Origin: Marisa cornuarietis
Taxonomy: Eukaryota; Mollusca; Gastropoda; Architaenioglossa; Ampullariidae
Direction of reading: 5' to 3'
Length of the DNA stretch: 64,000 nucleotides
Assembly: GCA_004794655.1 (NCBI GenBank)
Contig: SMMW01000521.1
Coordinates: 1,022,001-1,086,000 of the forward strand
A program made the translations under genes and the position numbers. The notes beneath the pieces are model-generated. The model made no database searches. It saw only the letters and a program-made list of their open reading frames with translations, and had not been told where the DNA came from. Every line of letters starts with the position of its first letter. Positions within the stretch are counted from its first letter, which is position 1. Of this stretch, positions 26,801 to 38,874 are shown piece after piece.

Positions 26801-29800
26801 AGCTGGAAATGGATTATGAAAGGTCATTTCCATTTAACACCGCAGTGGCGACCTCCACCACCATCCCTCTCTTTCACACACATACACAGCCACAGATATC
26901 CTCTACATGTTAACCAGATGCATTATGTCTGCAGTCTAACAATGCATATGCAAATATATTTATGACCGTCACTTACAACTTTGCTAAACATATAGAGTGT
27001 GTCCTTTAGGCTCCCCAGAATCCCCAAAATTCACACACACACACACACAACCAATGGTTGTACACACTAAAGAGTATAAAGGGCCGTTCTTAATCAGGAA
27101 TAGTGTCGAGTTTTCCCTTAAGTCCCACTGCAAATGTATTGGCCAGAAATTAGCGAATCATGTTGACAAACGTTACAATGTTCCGGGCACATCACAACCA
27201 CTGGTTTTCTTCACACACAACTTTGCCAATTTTGGTCCAATGTTCGGCATTCCGATTAGGTGGGGCTGTAAACTAGACTTTTCCTAGCCATCTCTTCCTA
27301 AAACAAAACAAAACAAACAAACAAAAAACTGAGGCGTTAACATGTTTTACATAAGCATGCTCCGAACCCATCTGCACAATCGCTGCAGCTTCCGGGTAAC
27401 GCTAACTTAACAACTTCATACTGGTCATGCAGGAATGGCGTTACCTGACCGTTTCCACTAGAAAGTAGCAGCAGTTGAAGACAAACGGACCATGCAAAGG
27501 TCTCGGACCAGTCAGCGTAAACAACAACTCAGGGTGCAAACCTTTAGTCTGAACAGCACATGCAATGACGTGGCACAACGAGTCCTTTGTATATTTGAAT
27601 TTCTTATTAGTGGCGTCGCAACTAGTTGCTATGCCGTTGTCATGGATGGTGCGGCTTGCCGACTGAAAGAACGTGGTTACTTTTTGTTGCCAGGGAGGGG
27701 GAGAGAACAGAATCTTTACATATTCCTTCCGTCTCTTTCGACTCTTGGTAATTATTCAGTTGATGAACTGCTTATGGAACATTCGGAAATCTTGGTCCTA
27801 CGAATACTGTAGTAGTCCACTAAAACTTTCTACCTCTCTCGCAGCGCGTGCGTGCGTGTGTGCGTGAGAGAGAAAGACAGAGAAGGGTGAAAGACCCAGC
27901 AGCGTCACTGACAAATAACAGAAAACGAACATAGCTTCTCAGTAATTTTTTTCCCTCCACTTTTCTTCGTTCTTTCACCGGAAACAATCGACTACTTTTC
28001 TCCGGTATACGGTTGGCATGCAGCTAATTTGTGGAAGTCTTGTTTCTAGCTGCTCAAAATACATCGCGATGAGTCGTCGCTCACTTGTTCAGACATGCGC
28101 AGAGAGAAGACAAGACTCGACTGGCAACCGCTTGCAGTCAAGGGCTGAGCAAGATCAATACACAGAAATATGGATTCATCTCTATCTCTACACTCCCGCC
28201 CTCCACCCGGGCCTTTAACTTTCTCGGAGCCGTGCACGTGACAGAAGGTGAAGCTAATAATTAAAAGCAGCAAGAAATAAAAGGTGTAAGCTTCTCAGCT
28301 TCCTCCTCATGCCATCTTACCCTAATGAGCACTCTTAATTAATGAAAGTTTCTACGCTATCTCTACTTCCCAACCGTTTGCGTAAAACATGACAACGATC
28401 TTCCCCGATTGTACCCTTTTGATCACATGGCCAGCCCTCGTGACGAAGGGAAAGCGTAACTTGTCTGGAAAAGGTCGGGAGGCAGAGAAACGAAGCTGTC
28501 TGGCTGAGAAATCTCCTGTTAGATTCCACTTACTTCACAGTCAGTTTGGGCCACTGCCATGAGTTTTTCTCTGGCTCAGCGATTTCACTGGACGACAGAT
28601 CAAAGGACCATCTTGGGCTGACCAAACCTGTTCCACAACTCAAACGGCTGGTGTGTGTGTGGGGGGAGTGTGTAGGGGAGGGGCAGTTTAGCTAACTATG
28701 CGCTATGCTGACCTTTCGGAACCAATTTCATTAAGAAAATAAACCACTTCTACAGATGAACTGCAGAGTGTTTTTTTTCTCCCCATGGTCTGCATTTGAT
28801 TTTGAATGAAGCATCCAAAAAGTCACCGTCCTTCCCAGACGCCATCATAAAGATTATTGACCATCATACCTATAGGCTTGGATACAAATTTAATGAGATC
28901 ACCGATGTGAGATAAAGTGATTGTTTTATCACATAATATCTTTTATACATACAAAGGCAGATGATGCAATATATCTAAATAAAATTATATATCTACAATC
29001 TTTTCCCCCTCCTTGCAGTGACCAAAAACACCTCCTACAAAAAATACAACTACCAAAACTCCGTTACACCACTACCAAAATTTCATTATCTTTTCCCATT
29101 TTTCTGCCTGCATAAAACTATCCAAGTAAAATCAGTTGTGGAGCACCCACTTGGACTGTGATGGAACTTGTGCTATCCAACGTGCTAATAAAATCCTTGT
29201 GTGATAACAAAAAGCAGATCCTTCCATAGTATCAAGAAACCAAATAATATGATATATATATATATATACACGCAAACCTCCATATGCAATATCTCAACCC
29301 TTTAACTAATCAGGACAGTAAAAGAAACACGTATCCTTCCCAAGGCTGGTATCTGAAACATCTGAAAAGCAGCAGGGACTATGGAAGTAGAAAAGGGTAT
29401 AAATGTACAACCTCATCCAGGAGATCCATACTCATCGTCACATAAATTACATAGTCACAGCCTAAAACTAATGACAGATGAAGGAAAAAAATTAACCCAC
29501 TACAATAGGTATCCTAAAGTTATGGATGGATTGAAGGATGTATCTTTTGCACAAACCACTATTAAATGCTCAATGATGCAAATATATTAATGTGCACCTG
29601 ACAAGAGGGATTAACTCTTCACAGTTTCTGTTGTTTTCTGGTCATCTGCTGTGTAGATGCAGTTTTTATGCTATGCATGTTTGAGTGAAAAGTAAAGAGT
29701 TAAATGCTCTCCTTTCAATAAAAACAATAATAAAAAAATCAACAGGAGTTCAAACGTGGGCTTTCAACAAGTCTTCATGACAGAACAATCCCTCCATCTC

Positions 29801-32800
29801 TTCCCTTTTTATTTACCCAACCACTAACTGTAAAAAGGTTCCTTCAAAAGCAGCTGAACAGCTAAGAAAAGAAACTAATATAAAATATTCAACATTCTGC
29901 TTAGCGAGGCACATTGGGTACTTTACTCATGCACCTTCTCCACCCAGTATATAGAAAATGTTCTACCCGACATGCGAGACCTTTCAATGACTGCCAGTTA
30001 ACCCTTTCTTGCTCATGCTAGGTCACCTCCATGGTAATGCAGGTTACCTGTTCATCTAATGTTACCTGTCACATATGAGACCAGGAGGCCACATAACATC
30101 TCCAGCTTTATCAAAGTCGTATGTGACACTTCAGTGACTGCTTTACAGAAGCCAGTTTCAAAGAAATGAACACTTTCTACTGATAACTATGCTTCTACAA
30201 AGAGCATTTATCGGAAACATCAATTAGTTTGATATACAAAGATTAAGCATGAATCAGAAAGGAGAACAGGTCCCTTTGCAGCAGCCAAAATTAAAAAAAA
30301 AAACCATATACTTATACTTCTCTTCGATCACTTAAACAGAACTAATGTTTAGATTAAATGACAACATCCAATTTGTTTCTTTAAGAAATAACTTAAAATT
30401 CATCTTTTTATGATGCCAGACTGACCCCCAAAAAAAACTTTCATTCCATCCTCCTACTCTACAATCACACTGAATCTGAGGGTCACAGCAGTGAGATATG
30501 CCCGTCCAATACATAATCATCCCAGCCTACAGTATCTTGACATGATAGAATCAAAAGTACAGTAACCTTTGACAATCCTTGTCAGCGTTTGTCCCATTGT
30601 ACTATAAGACAACACACTCCTTTATGTACCAATGACCTCTACCGGTAAGGGCGCTCCACTACTCCCTTGAAAACCTGCTGACTCAATTTTTTTTTTTAAA
30701 CGCACTTGCATTGGTTACACATCACTTCATTACCGGGCACCACAGCTGTATGCCTTTGTTGAAAAATGTTGACAGAAGTCAGCTTATATCTAGATTCCAG
30801 CGGTTATGAAATTATTATCAGTTTACAACACTCCCACACAATTTGCACACCTGATACACTAAAGGACAAACAGCTGCCTAATAAACTTATTTGTTGCAGA
30901 ATCAATAAACATGAGGTCGATAAGAAAACCAAGCCACTATGCTGTAACAAATCACTAATCACTGCCATAATCTGTCAAGCAGATAAGGCTACAACTATGT
31001 CATTACATAGTTTGTATACAACTATGCTATTAACACCATGCAGGTCAAATTTATGTTCCCCCCCCCCCAGTCAGTAACAAGTGTTATATCACTGCCTATT
31101 AATCTTGTCACGTTTTGTCGTTTCGATTGCCAGCAATGTCTTGTCAACATTTGATCCACTTGGTGCCCCAAATTAAAATTTGGTTGCTGATGTTTTCTGC
31201 TTAATTTGCAATGAGAGTGATACAATGATGAACTAATTTTCCCTGTGAACAGGTGCCACATCTAGACAGAAAGATCTGAACTAAAGACATGATCATTGCC
31301 TTCAGTTACCATTGCTCATCAGACAGCCCTTATCACCCTGAAGTGTCAGGAATGTTGCAGACAAGCTGCCACAAAGAATATCAAAGCAAAAATCAAAGAT
31401 GATTTAAACTGCACAGACACAAGGGATGAAACGTGATGAAGCCAGAACGTCCAAGCCTTTAAAGACACCATAGCAATTTTTGGGGTTCATTCCTTTTGTT
31501 GTTGTTGTTGTTTTTTTTTCATTAGTGACCTGGGATTCTGCATGATTTCAAATCTATGGTTTTTGGCACCCTTCACTGACAAGCTTTTGGTGTCTACATA
31601 TGACACACACACACTGTTATCGACCTGACATAAGTATTAAAGTGCCTTGATTTATTGACACCTCATTGCAAGTATGATTAACTTTTGTGTTTTTGGACAT
31701 AATATATCATAATTAATATATGCATTGTATCCATATGGTAAGCAAGTGCAACTGGTGACAAGACTAACGTTGATGCCCACACCTAGCGGCTTTATTTAAA
31801 GCAGATGCAAATATCTATCTTACTGACATGCATGTGCATGCGAATGAGTGCACACACACACACACACTGCACAAAGGGAACCAAAATATGACAGTATGTA
31901 AACAGTTGTCAATCTGTCATTCTGCCTAGTTTCCGATCTGAAACTTTTTACTTGATGTTTGATTTTGTATCAAGAAGTATATGCTTTACAAGTAAACAGG
32001 ATAGGGCTTCTACAGTTTTAGTTTTATTCCCTTCTTATCTGAGACTTAGGCAAACAATTGGTAAGAGAAGTAAGCTAACATTTAATAAATTTTCTTAAAA
32101 TAACTTTATGAAGGAAAATATGCTCCATGTTTACCTGGGTTATATACCATATCTCCATTACTGAGGACACACTCTTACCATAAAAGCTCTTGGTTTCATC
32201 AGCACCTATATTTAGATAAATAAACAGCCAAAGTGCAACCTTAAAGCACTTACACTAGACAGGTACTGTTCCATAACCTGTAAAACCCGAGGTCTCAAGT
32301 TTATGTCTAGAGAAGACCTTTGCTACTGCAGCCCTTGACATAAAATCACAGAGGCAACTTCCGAAAAACAAATCTGTTAATATAGACATGTCACCACATG
32401 ACCAGCTACACAGGCTATTTATAGCTGTCATGTGTTTTTTAATATTTTTGTGTTATCTGTGGCATTATTAAATAATGACATATGCTGCTTACAGAAAACA
32501 ATGCAGATATATTGCAAAGAAAACCCATCTGAGGAGCATCAACTCTTATTTGCATTTATTAATGCTGATAGTTAAAACAAAACAGTTAATAGTTTGTAAA
32601 ACATTTGTAGAACCTGACATGCATAAACATATAACCAAAACTTAAAAAAAATCAAAATAATTAAAAAAGTTCACAACTCTACCTCCTTCTAAATGCATCT
32701 TACGCACGGTTTTCTAAATGTGCTTAAATTCTGATGCAGACTGCTTTTCAGTATCTGGAGGAACCACCTCTTTCACCAGTATTTCTGTTTGTTACTAAAA

Positions 32801-35800
32801 ATCTCTAGGTAAATGTATGATCAATGCTGAACATACATACCTTGATCACCTGGTACCCAGGTGGCTGTTTGGAGTTATTTCTAGTTCGTGACTATTGCAT
32901 GAAAGCAGAGAAAAATACTAACGCACAAAGGAGCACATACTGTGTGCTGTTGACACTGCCATCACCACGGACTACAAAATACAAAATCATATTAATCACT
33001 GATCTGCGACCAAGGTAATATTTTCTTTGTGTAGGCATTAGTTCTTCTAATCCTCGGCGTATACACTACATAATAAAATATAGGTACCATTGCTATGGGA
33101 AGTGAGTGACTGTACAGAGGTTCATTATGTGCATCATGGGATTCCCTTCCCTAACCTTTTACCCTATGTTGTAGATTCAACATTGACATTTATCACTGTT
33201 TACACACACTCACACATATATGTATATAGAGAGAGATGCCTGAAGACTTTCTTTTAAATGTAGGTGCTAATAAAACTGAATGAACAAGATTTCAAAAAGC
33301 TAAATTTCTTAAAAGACTTTTTCTAAGTACCATCCCACCTGGGAATCTAGACAGAAATGTTATGTCCTCATTGGCTCTCACCTAAAAGCACCTGAGGTGC
33401 TTATTTTAAAAATTAATATTTTAATATTTATTAATATTTTACTAGGGTGATCAATATAGACAGTACCAATTCACCTCTCTCTTTCTCTCCCAGGTGATCA
33501 ATATAAACAGTACCAATTATCCTCCCTCTCTGAGCTAAAATGACCTCACATTCCCTGCTAAGGAGAAAACAAGGGAGTAAGCACCCATATTTTTATTCCA
33601 CCAATCGGCTTAATCAATGTCCAATAAAATTTCACGGTCGAGACCTCAAAATCACTATCGCAAGCAATTTTATGAACTGCAGTTTCTCAAAGCTAGAATC
33701 ATTAAACGACAACCCTGGTGGCTTACTGACAGCACTGTCTGTCGTCATACACCCGCCCCCTTTGTCGCCCCGTCACCCGCCTCCAAACACCCGGGCTATG
33801 TTTATCCTCTCTTAGCAACCCCTGCCTGAACATGCACGCACGCGCGCGCCCTCTCTCGCTCACCGAGAGCCTCGGTCACGCCTGATCAAGACTGGACTTG
33901 CCATGCGCTCTCTGATACAAGGGGGGCCCGGTTTTGACCCCTGACCTTTGTGCCTATCCTAGGTCAGCACAGGAGAGATCGTGGGGCACGTGAGCCACCC
34001 GATCAAGAACAACGCTCATGCAGGCGGACACAGGCATGACTGCTGGTACCTGGAACTGTCTTCTGCTCTGGCAATACGCTCGGTACACCATTTTTGTGTG
34101 TTTGTTTTCTGTGCCATGGCTGAAAGACAGGCTACATTCAGATACAGCAGAGCAGGGAGTGAATGGCCAATGTGGTGCACTCAATCAACTATATCTAATC
34201 AAATAACACCTTAGACAGAGTCTGGACAATTTTCTCAGCTACTGCATAACCCGATATCAACAGCAAATATTTTACATGCACCTCAGTGGTTAGCAAAAAG
34301 CTTAAGGTGGCGCAAAGATACATGTAACATTCCTATGAGACGCAACTTTCTTGAAAAAAAAAGACAAGCTTATTACATTCTACTGGCTCTAGTGTTTGAA
34401 ATTTCTGCCAATTATCTCCTTCTAGCACAGCACTAATGCAACAGCTTACTTTAGTATTAACTATCATTTTCGGTCTTCTCAGAACAGACCACGAGCCAGT
34501 AATTTTCAATGGGCTGCAAGTTCCACTGCTTTCTTTAGATGTTTGTTTTAGAGTTATTAGGACTATTCCAGGCCACACACTGAGCCTTAGGGGGGAAAAA
34601 TCAATTGCTGAATTTAAAAATAATTTGGGAAAAGTGCAGGGGTCATGATGCAACAGATGTCCCAGAAAAGTCAATGTCTTCACGCTCTACTAACACACCT
34701 TGAACTAATTTGCAGCAGGCGAAGACTATAAGCATGCTATACATATACAGCACTGTGTAGACAAACCAGGTTTCCTCTTAAAACACCTACCCACACCCAC
34801 CCACAAATCAATGGTTAGATAGCAGGATAATTATCCTAGACAATTATTTAGGCATTGTTCAGAAAGGTGCGCTAAAAGCATGCAGTGTACAGCGTATCTT
34901 GCACAACCCAGCAAATAACAATAATGTTTAAGAACAGAGAAAATGAGGGTATTTCATCAAGGTCGGTGACCTTTGGCAACATACAATCAGCTTTTACCAG
35001 CTTTCTTACTGCCGAGCACTAGTCGGAAGTTGGGGTGAGCTTATATGTGTGACTTTGTAGCATTCTCTCACTGAGGGCGTCTTCTACGAGCTTCACGATT
35101 TCTGCTTCCTTAACATGGAGAAACAGCGATTTAACTCAAAGAGACGCTCTTAGCCACTTTCATGGTTGTCTACTCTTACCAAAGTAGTAATTTTAGTTAA
35201 TTGGTAGAGGAAACTAACCGATGTATGTGAAGCGTGACTTAGTCTGCTTAATGCGCGAAAGAGTCCTGCACGGTTTGCCTGTGTCTGACTCTTTCACCAT
35301 TAGCTGTGCTGAACATTTGTCGGCTGCTATCAACATCTTTCTTCCCAAGGACTAGATAGAAGGGGGTGGAGCGTTTTGAGAAAAAAGTCGCTTTACTCAT
35401 TTGAACAAAAGATTCACAGTAGCTTAAACATGCGCTATATATTGATCAGCACAATTATAAGCCTAATTTAATAATTATATGGGCTTTTAATAAATAGTAA
35501 GCTTAACATAACAATTATTTCAATGTGATTTCTTCTTCTTCTTATTCCTTTTCACCCCCAGTGGAGCATAAGACCGCAACTACACCATGCCAGCTAACCT
35601 GGTTCTGGGCCTCCCTCCCCAGTTGGGTCTCCCAACCGTGCGCCTCCCTGTGGGTTCCAGTCCAGAGCTTGCCGTGTTAGATTTTCGGCCGGCTTTCGCA
35701 GGGTGTGACCGATCCAGCCCCACTTTCACTTCTTGATGTCTTGGCTGGCAGGTTTTTGGTTGTCTCTCTCCCACAGGTATGTACTGGAGATCTTTTCGAG

Positions 35801-38800
35801 CCATCTGATATTGAAAATGTGGCGCAGACATCTGTTGATGAATGTTTGAATCTTGTTGGTGATGGTGTTTGTCACACGCCATGTCTCAGACCCATATAGA
35901 AGGACAGATTTTACATTCGTATGAAAGATGTGGATATTGGTGTGCCGAGACAATGCCTTGGAATACCAGATGGGTCGCAGGATGTGGAATGCTTGCCTGG
36001 CTTTATTTATTCAGCTTCTTAAATCTTCATCTGCACCTCCATCCTTGGCGACTATGCTGCCTAGGTAGGTGAAGCGGTCAGTCTCTGTGATACATTCCCT
36101 GTGTAGTTGGAGTGGGGCTTCTTGCTTGTTGTTGACCCGCATTACCTCTGTCTTCTTGATGTTGATTGTCAGGCCCGTTGTCGCTGCTTCTTCTGAGAGC
36201 CAAGTGAGCTTTGTGCATGTGGGACAACAGGCTGACGTCATCTCAGTCTGATTTGCACAATATATTTTATGTATTTAAAGGGAAGGCTCGTCTAATGCCA
36301 GGAAAATGTTGTTTCTCTTTCGTGTGCGTGTGTGTTTGGGGGAGGGGAGGGTGTAGAAGGGTCATTATCAAAACTGTCACGAAAAGTATTTCTTATCAAT
36401 TGTTCTCTCTCTCTCTCTCTATATATATATATGGGATCTGGCAAGCATATCAGTGAAATTTAAAGGCAATAGGCAAAATATCACTCTGCACATTTCTGTT
36501 TCTCAAAAGAGTCGTTCCTGTACCAAAACAATATTAGTTGTGTGACACCTTATGGATGTTTATTAACAATACATTTATTAATGTATATCTTGTTCTCCAC
36601 CCCCCAACCCCACTGCTCGCTGTTATTTAGGAATCATTGCCGGATGCTGTAGACCTGGCAAAGAAGTTTAAGCTGACAATGTAAACAGTTGTTTTGCTCA
36701 TCACGGTGATGCTTGTGTGCTCTCACTTTGATACCCACGATGGGATCTTGCTGACACAGGTCATTTATGTGACAATCCTACTACGAAATGTCGACTCCCA
36801 TACTGTTTAGTTTGCCATCAACACAACGTTCTCTCTTCATATCACGTACAACTTTCGTCACAATTTTCGTCTTTCCAGTTTTAAGGGATTTTTCCATGTG
36901 GAATTCAGATAATACTAACTTTTCTCCTGCCTTTTTTCAAAATTATTGCTGCGCAATTTATAAAACAGCAGTGATCTTTTTTACCCGTTCTCTTCACACT
37001 CATGTATCTCGGTAGAAGCAGCTGAATGGCTATCACACTGACCCCCCCTACATCCACCTTTACCACCGACCAGCACGCACGTACTGCACATGTGCTGAAT
37101 AACTGAAGAAATACCCTCATTCTAAAGGAAGAGTAATGCCAACAAATAAGAAAGACCTTCTCACAAAAAAGAAGAAACAATGTGAAAAATAATGTTTAAG
37201 CTTCAGAAAATTAAGATTTAACAGAATTTTTTCTCCTTCCACATATCAATTCATATATCATGTAACAAAATTTCTTTCCACATATCAATTCATATATCAT
37301 GTAACATAATTTCTTTCAACAGCTTTACATATCGTTACATATCATTTTGTTATAAACTACTCATTACAATTTGTTGCAAAAAATGTACAAATGGATGTTG
37401 GAATCCATGGCATTAGGGGAGCAGAAAAAAAAGAATTAGGGGATAAACTAAAAACATCAAATTATAATTTTTAAATGCTTTTAAGCAGGACTAGGAATCA
37501 GTCAGAAGCCAGTTGTCTCAAATAATGGCTGCAGTATTACACAAGAAAGGGACATGCAGCAAAGTTGTTCTAGGTTGATAGTACTGCATGTTTTACACAT
37601 ATTGTGCAGAATGGGAGAAACCCATGAGAACAGAAAAGGTAGGTGTAATGAGTTTCCAGCATTTGCTGTGCAAATTCTTTGTACATAGCAGAGGAGAAAG
37701 TGATATGAAGCTATGAGTGAAGAGGCACACATGTCCGGACATGTCCACCTTGGCACAAAATCAAAACCCCATTCATATAGGTCATTATAATGACTGCTTA
37801 CAATTATTCTACATGTACAACAATTAGCCTTGATCTAATTGCATGGTAATTAATGGTACTTTCTATAGATCATTTCAAACTATAGTTATATGATCTCTGC
37901 GTTTTTGTTCTGTTAAGTCATATAAGTCTATTATTTTTAGAAGACTTGCCTTTACTGTATTTTTTTAAAAATAAAGGTGACATTCACAAATGTGTGCCAG
38001 ATGTGCACTGACAATGACACTAAGTAAAAGAAAGATCACGCCGGAGCTAGGGATGAATAGAAAGAGAGTAGTCAAACGCTTACATTAATCACGGGTGACA
38101 GTTTGTGCACTGGCTGCCCCGAGGGACCAAATCGTATCTCAGTGATGTGGAACGGGCTGGTTGTCGCTGTGTCGCTAGGCATCTCTCTTCTTGTTGCCAT
38201 TCTGACCGATTTGCCGTCACTGGGGTAGATGTTGCAACCGTCGCGTTTAATGGATTTCTGCTCGCTCGCGAGGTTCGAATGGGTCGCATAAAGGTGTACG
38301 AAAGGATTCAAGACATCGCTGGCTGAGAGAATGAAGGTTAGTTTGCGATACGCCACCTTTTTAACGACCTCTCCAGCCTGAGACCCAATCGTCTGCTCCA
38401 CTGTGGACATGCTGCAACTTGCTAGCGCTAGAACCGGTTGTGATGACTAGGAATGCGAGTGCGACCTCCGCGAAATGAAACATAGGGCGAATGTGCGCTC
38501 TGTGCTATGTTGGCTGGCATTTCTTCCACCGCAACACGCAGGACAATTCGGTGTTATCTTTTCAAAAATCCGTACAAAAGTTTTTCTTGTTTCGTCTACA
38601 ACTGGCGATGGTCCAAAAACAAGTGTACTGCGCATCGAAAAGTCAAAAGCTAAGCCAAGGTTGTATGCTGAACGAACACTAAAGGCACAATAGCATTTTC
38701 GCGCTGCTGAAAGGCACGTTTAATCATATCTGTTGTTGTAAGCGCTTAGGAACAGTACACAATAACATAAAATATTTTTCTATAAAATTTAAAAGACTTA

Positions 38801-38874
38801 CCTCTATCAAATTTTTTCCCATCGGGATCAATATCTTTGACATCAAAAATATCCTCGAAAAGGACGCCAGACAT
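17630..38874 (-). CDS. POLR2H: RNA polymerase I/II/III subunit RPB8 (POLR2H-like), 3' end not in view
   Basis: RPB8 is a small OB-fold subunit shared by the three nuclear RNA polymerases. Three coding exons join in frame on the minus strand: 38802-38874 (73 nt), 18098-18181 (84 nt) and 17630-17804 (175 nt). They give 110 complete codons plus two bases of an about 150-residue family protein. Recognisable blocks are the N-terminus [20 protein letters not shown], then [15 protein letters not shown] and YPVDLG, then [26 protein letters not shown] and a final SSR. All junctions are GT-AG (donors GTAAGTC, GTAAGTG, GTGAGT; acceptors TTGCAG, ATGCAG) and the phases agree. The conserved C-terminal block (GGLLMRLQGDANNLHGFE and a LLMKKLAF-like end) was not found by eye in 1-17629, so the last exon is probably outside the window. 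Intron 1 is about 20.6 kb and intron 2 is 293 bp. The family call rests on remembered RPB8 sequence; no search was run. Confidence 0.95.
18098..18181 (-). CDS. POLR2H: POLR2H coding exon 2
   Basis: The exon encodes [20 protein letters not shown] followed by TMLYPVDL, in phase with exons 1 and 3. The acceptor is TGTGTGTTGCAG and the donor is CCTGG then GTAAGTG. It is the most conserved part of RPB8 seen here. Confidence 0.95.
18182..26200. other. POLR2H intron 1, distal part
   Basis: AT-rich to about 20100, then a GC/CpG-richer block (20180-20950 and 21830-22500) with the SINE, then mixed DNA. An open frame at 24007-24213 on the plus strand lacks splice or other support. No exon was assigned. 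Confidence 0.5.
20798..20931 (-). mobile_element. tRNA-derived SINE, copy 1
   Basis: On the minus strand a tRNA-like head with an A-box (TGGCGCAACGG) and B-box-like GGTTCAGCTCT is followed by a conserved tail ending GTAAAACACCAATT. Imperfect 15-bp direct repeats flank it (20763-20777 and 20932-20946; two mismatches), consistent with target-site duplication. It shares head and tail with the copy at 54.3 kb. Confidence 0.8.
26201..26378 (+). CDS. candidate internal coding exon, unknown protein
   Basis: This 178-nt block is bounded by a strong acceptor (CTTCTCTTGCAG) and a strong donor (CTAC then GTAAGAA). Exactly one frame is open throughout, encoding 59 residues that start [20 protein letters not shown] and end in a basic [12 protein letters not shown] segment. 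It lies in POLR2H intron 1 on the opposite strand. No family was recognised and no partner exon assigned. A chance combination of splice-like signals remains possible. Confidence 0.4.
26505..26563. repeat. poly(A) and (CA)n low-complexity tract
   Basis: C-rich, A-rich and interrupted CA runs about 125 bp downstream of the candidate exon at 26201-26378. Confidence 0.9.
33446..33520. repeat. 47-bp tandem duplication
   Basis: GGTGATCAATATAGACAGTA and GGTGATCAATATAAACAGTA, each followed by CCAATT, lie 47 bp apart with a CT-rich stretch between. Confidence 0.75.
33963..34082 (+). CDS. weak candidate coding exon (His-rich segment)
   Basis: After an acceptor-like TGCCTATCCTAG, one frame is open and encodes a segment with [16 protein letters not shown] and [13 protein letters not shown]. 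Donor choices are CTG/GTACCT near 34045 or TCG/GTACAC near 34082. The segment is more protein-like than its surroundings, but it is short and unrecognised. Confidence 0.22.
35529..36245 (-). mobile_element. decayed non-LTR retrotransposon (LINE) fragment, reverse transcriptase 3' part
   Basis: Read on the minus strand, the fragment shows the downstream part of a LINE reverse transcriptase: [15 protein letters not shown], then [37 protein letters not shown], and a [12 protein letters not shown] block before the 3' end. In-frame stops interrupt it after DEDLRS and after QDIKK, so it is dead. The 5' part with the catalytic YADD motif is absent. The 3' end runs into a short GAA-repeat tail (35529-35545), a typical LINE 3' terminus. 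It sits in POLR2H intron 1 in the same orientation as the gene. Confidence 0.9.
37236..37318. repeat. 39-bp tandem duplication
   Basis: CCACATATCAATTCATATAT with its following TCATGTAACA segment is repeated at a spacing of 39 bp with one or two differences. AT-rich intronic DNA. Confidence 0.8.
38802..38874 (-). CDS. POLR2H: POLR2H coding exon 1
   Basis: The exon encodes the initiator Met and 23 further residues ([20 protein letters not shown] then KFDR) plus the first base of a Val codon. The start is at 38872-38874. The donor reads AGAG then GTAAGTC on the minus strand. The next exon supplies TT, completing GTT (Val), which matches the DRVSRL junction of the family. About 20.6 kb separate it from exon 2. 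Confidence 0.95.

Larger units (their letters stand above)
26379..35528. other. POLR2H intron 1, middle part
   Basis: Mostly AT-rich intronic DNA with short CA/TA runs and the 47-bp tandem duplication. The only weak coding candidate is at 33963. A plus-strand frame at 29381-29590 has a possible donor but no acceptor of note and was not called. Confidence 0.5.
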
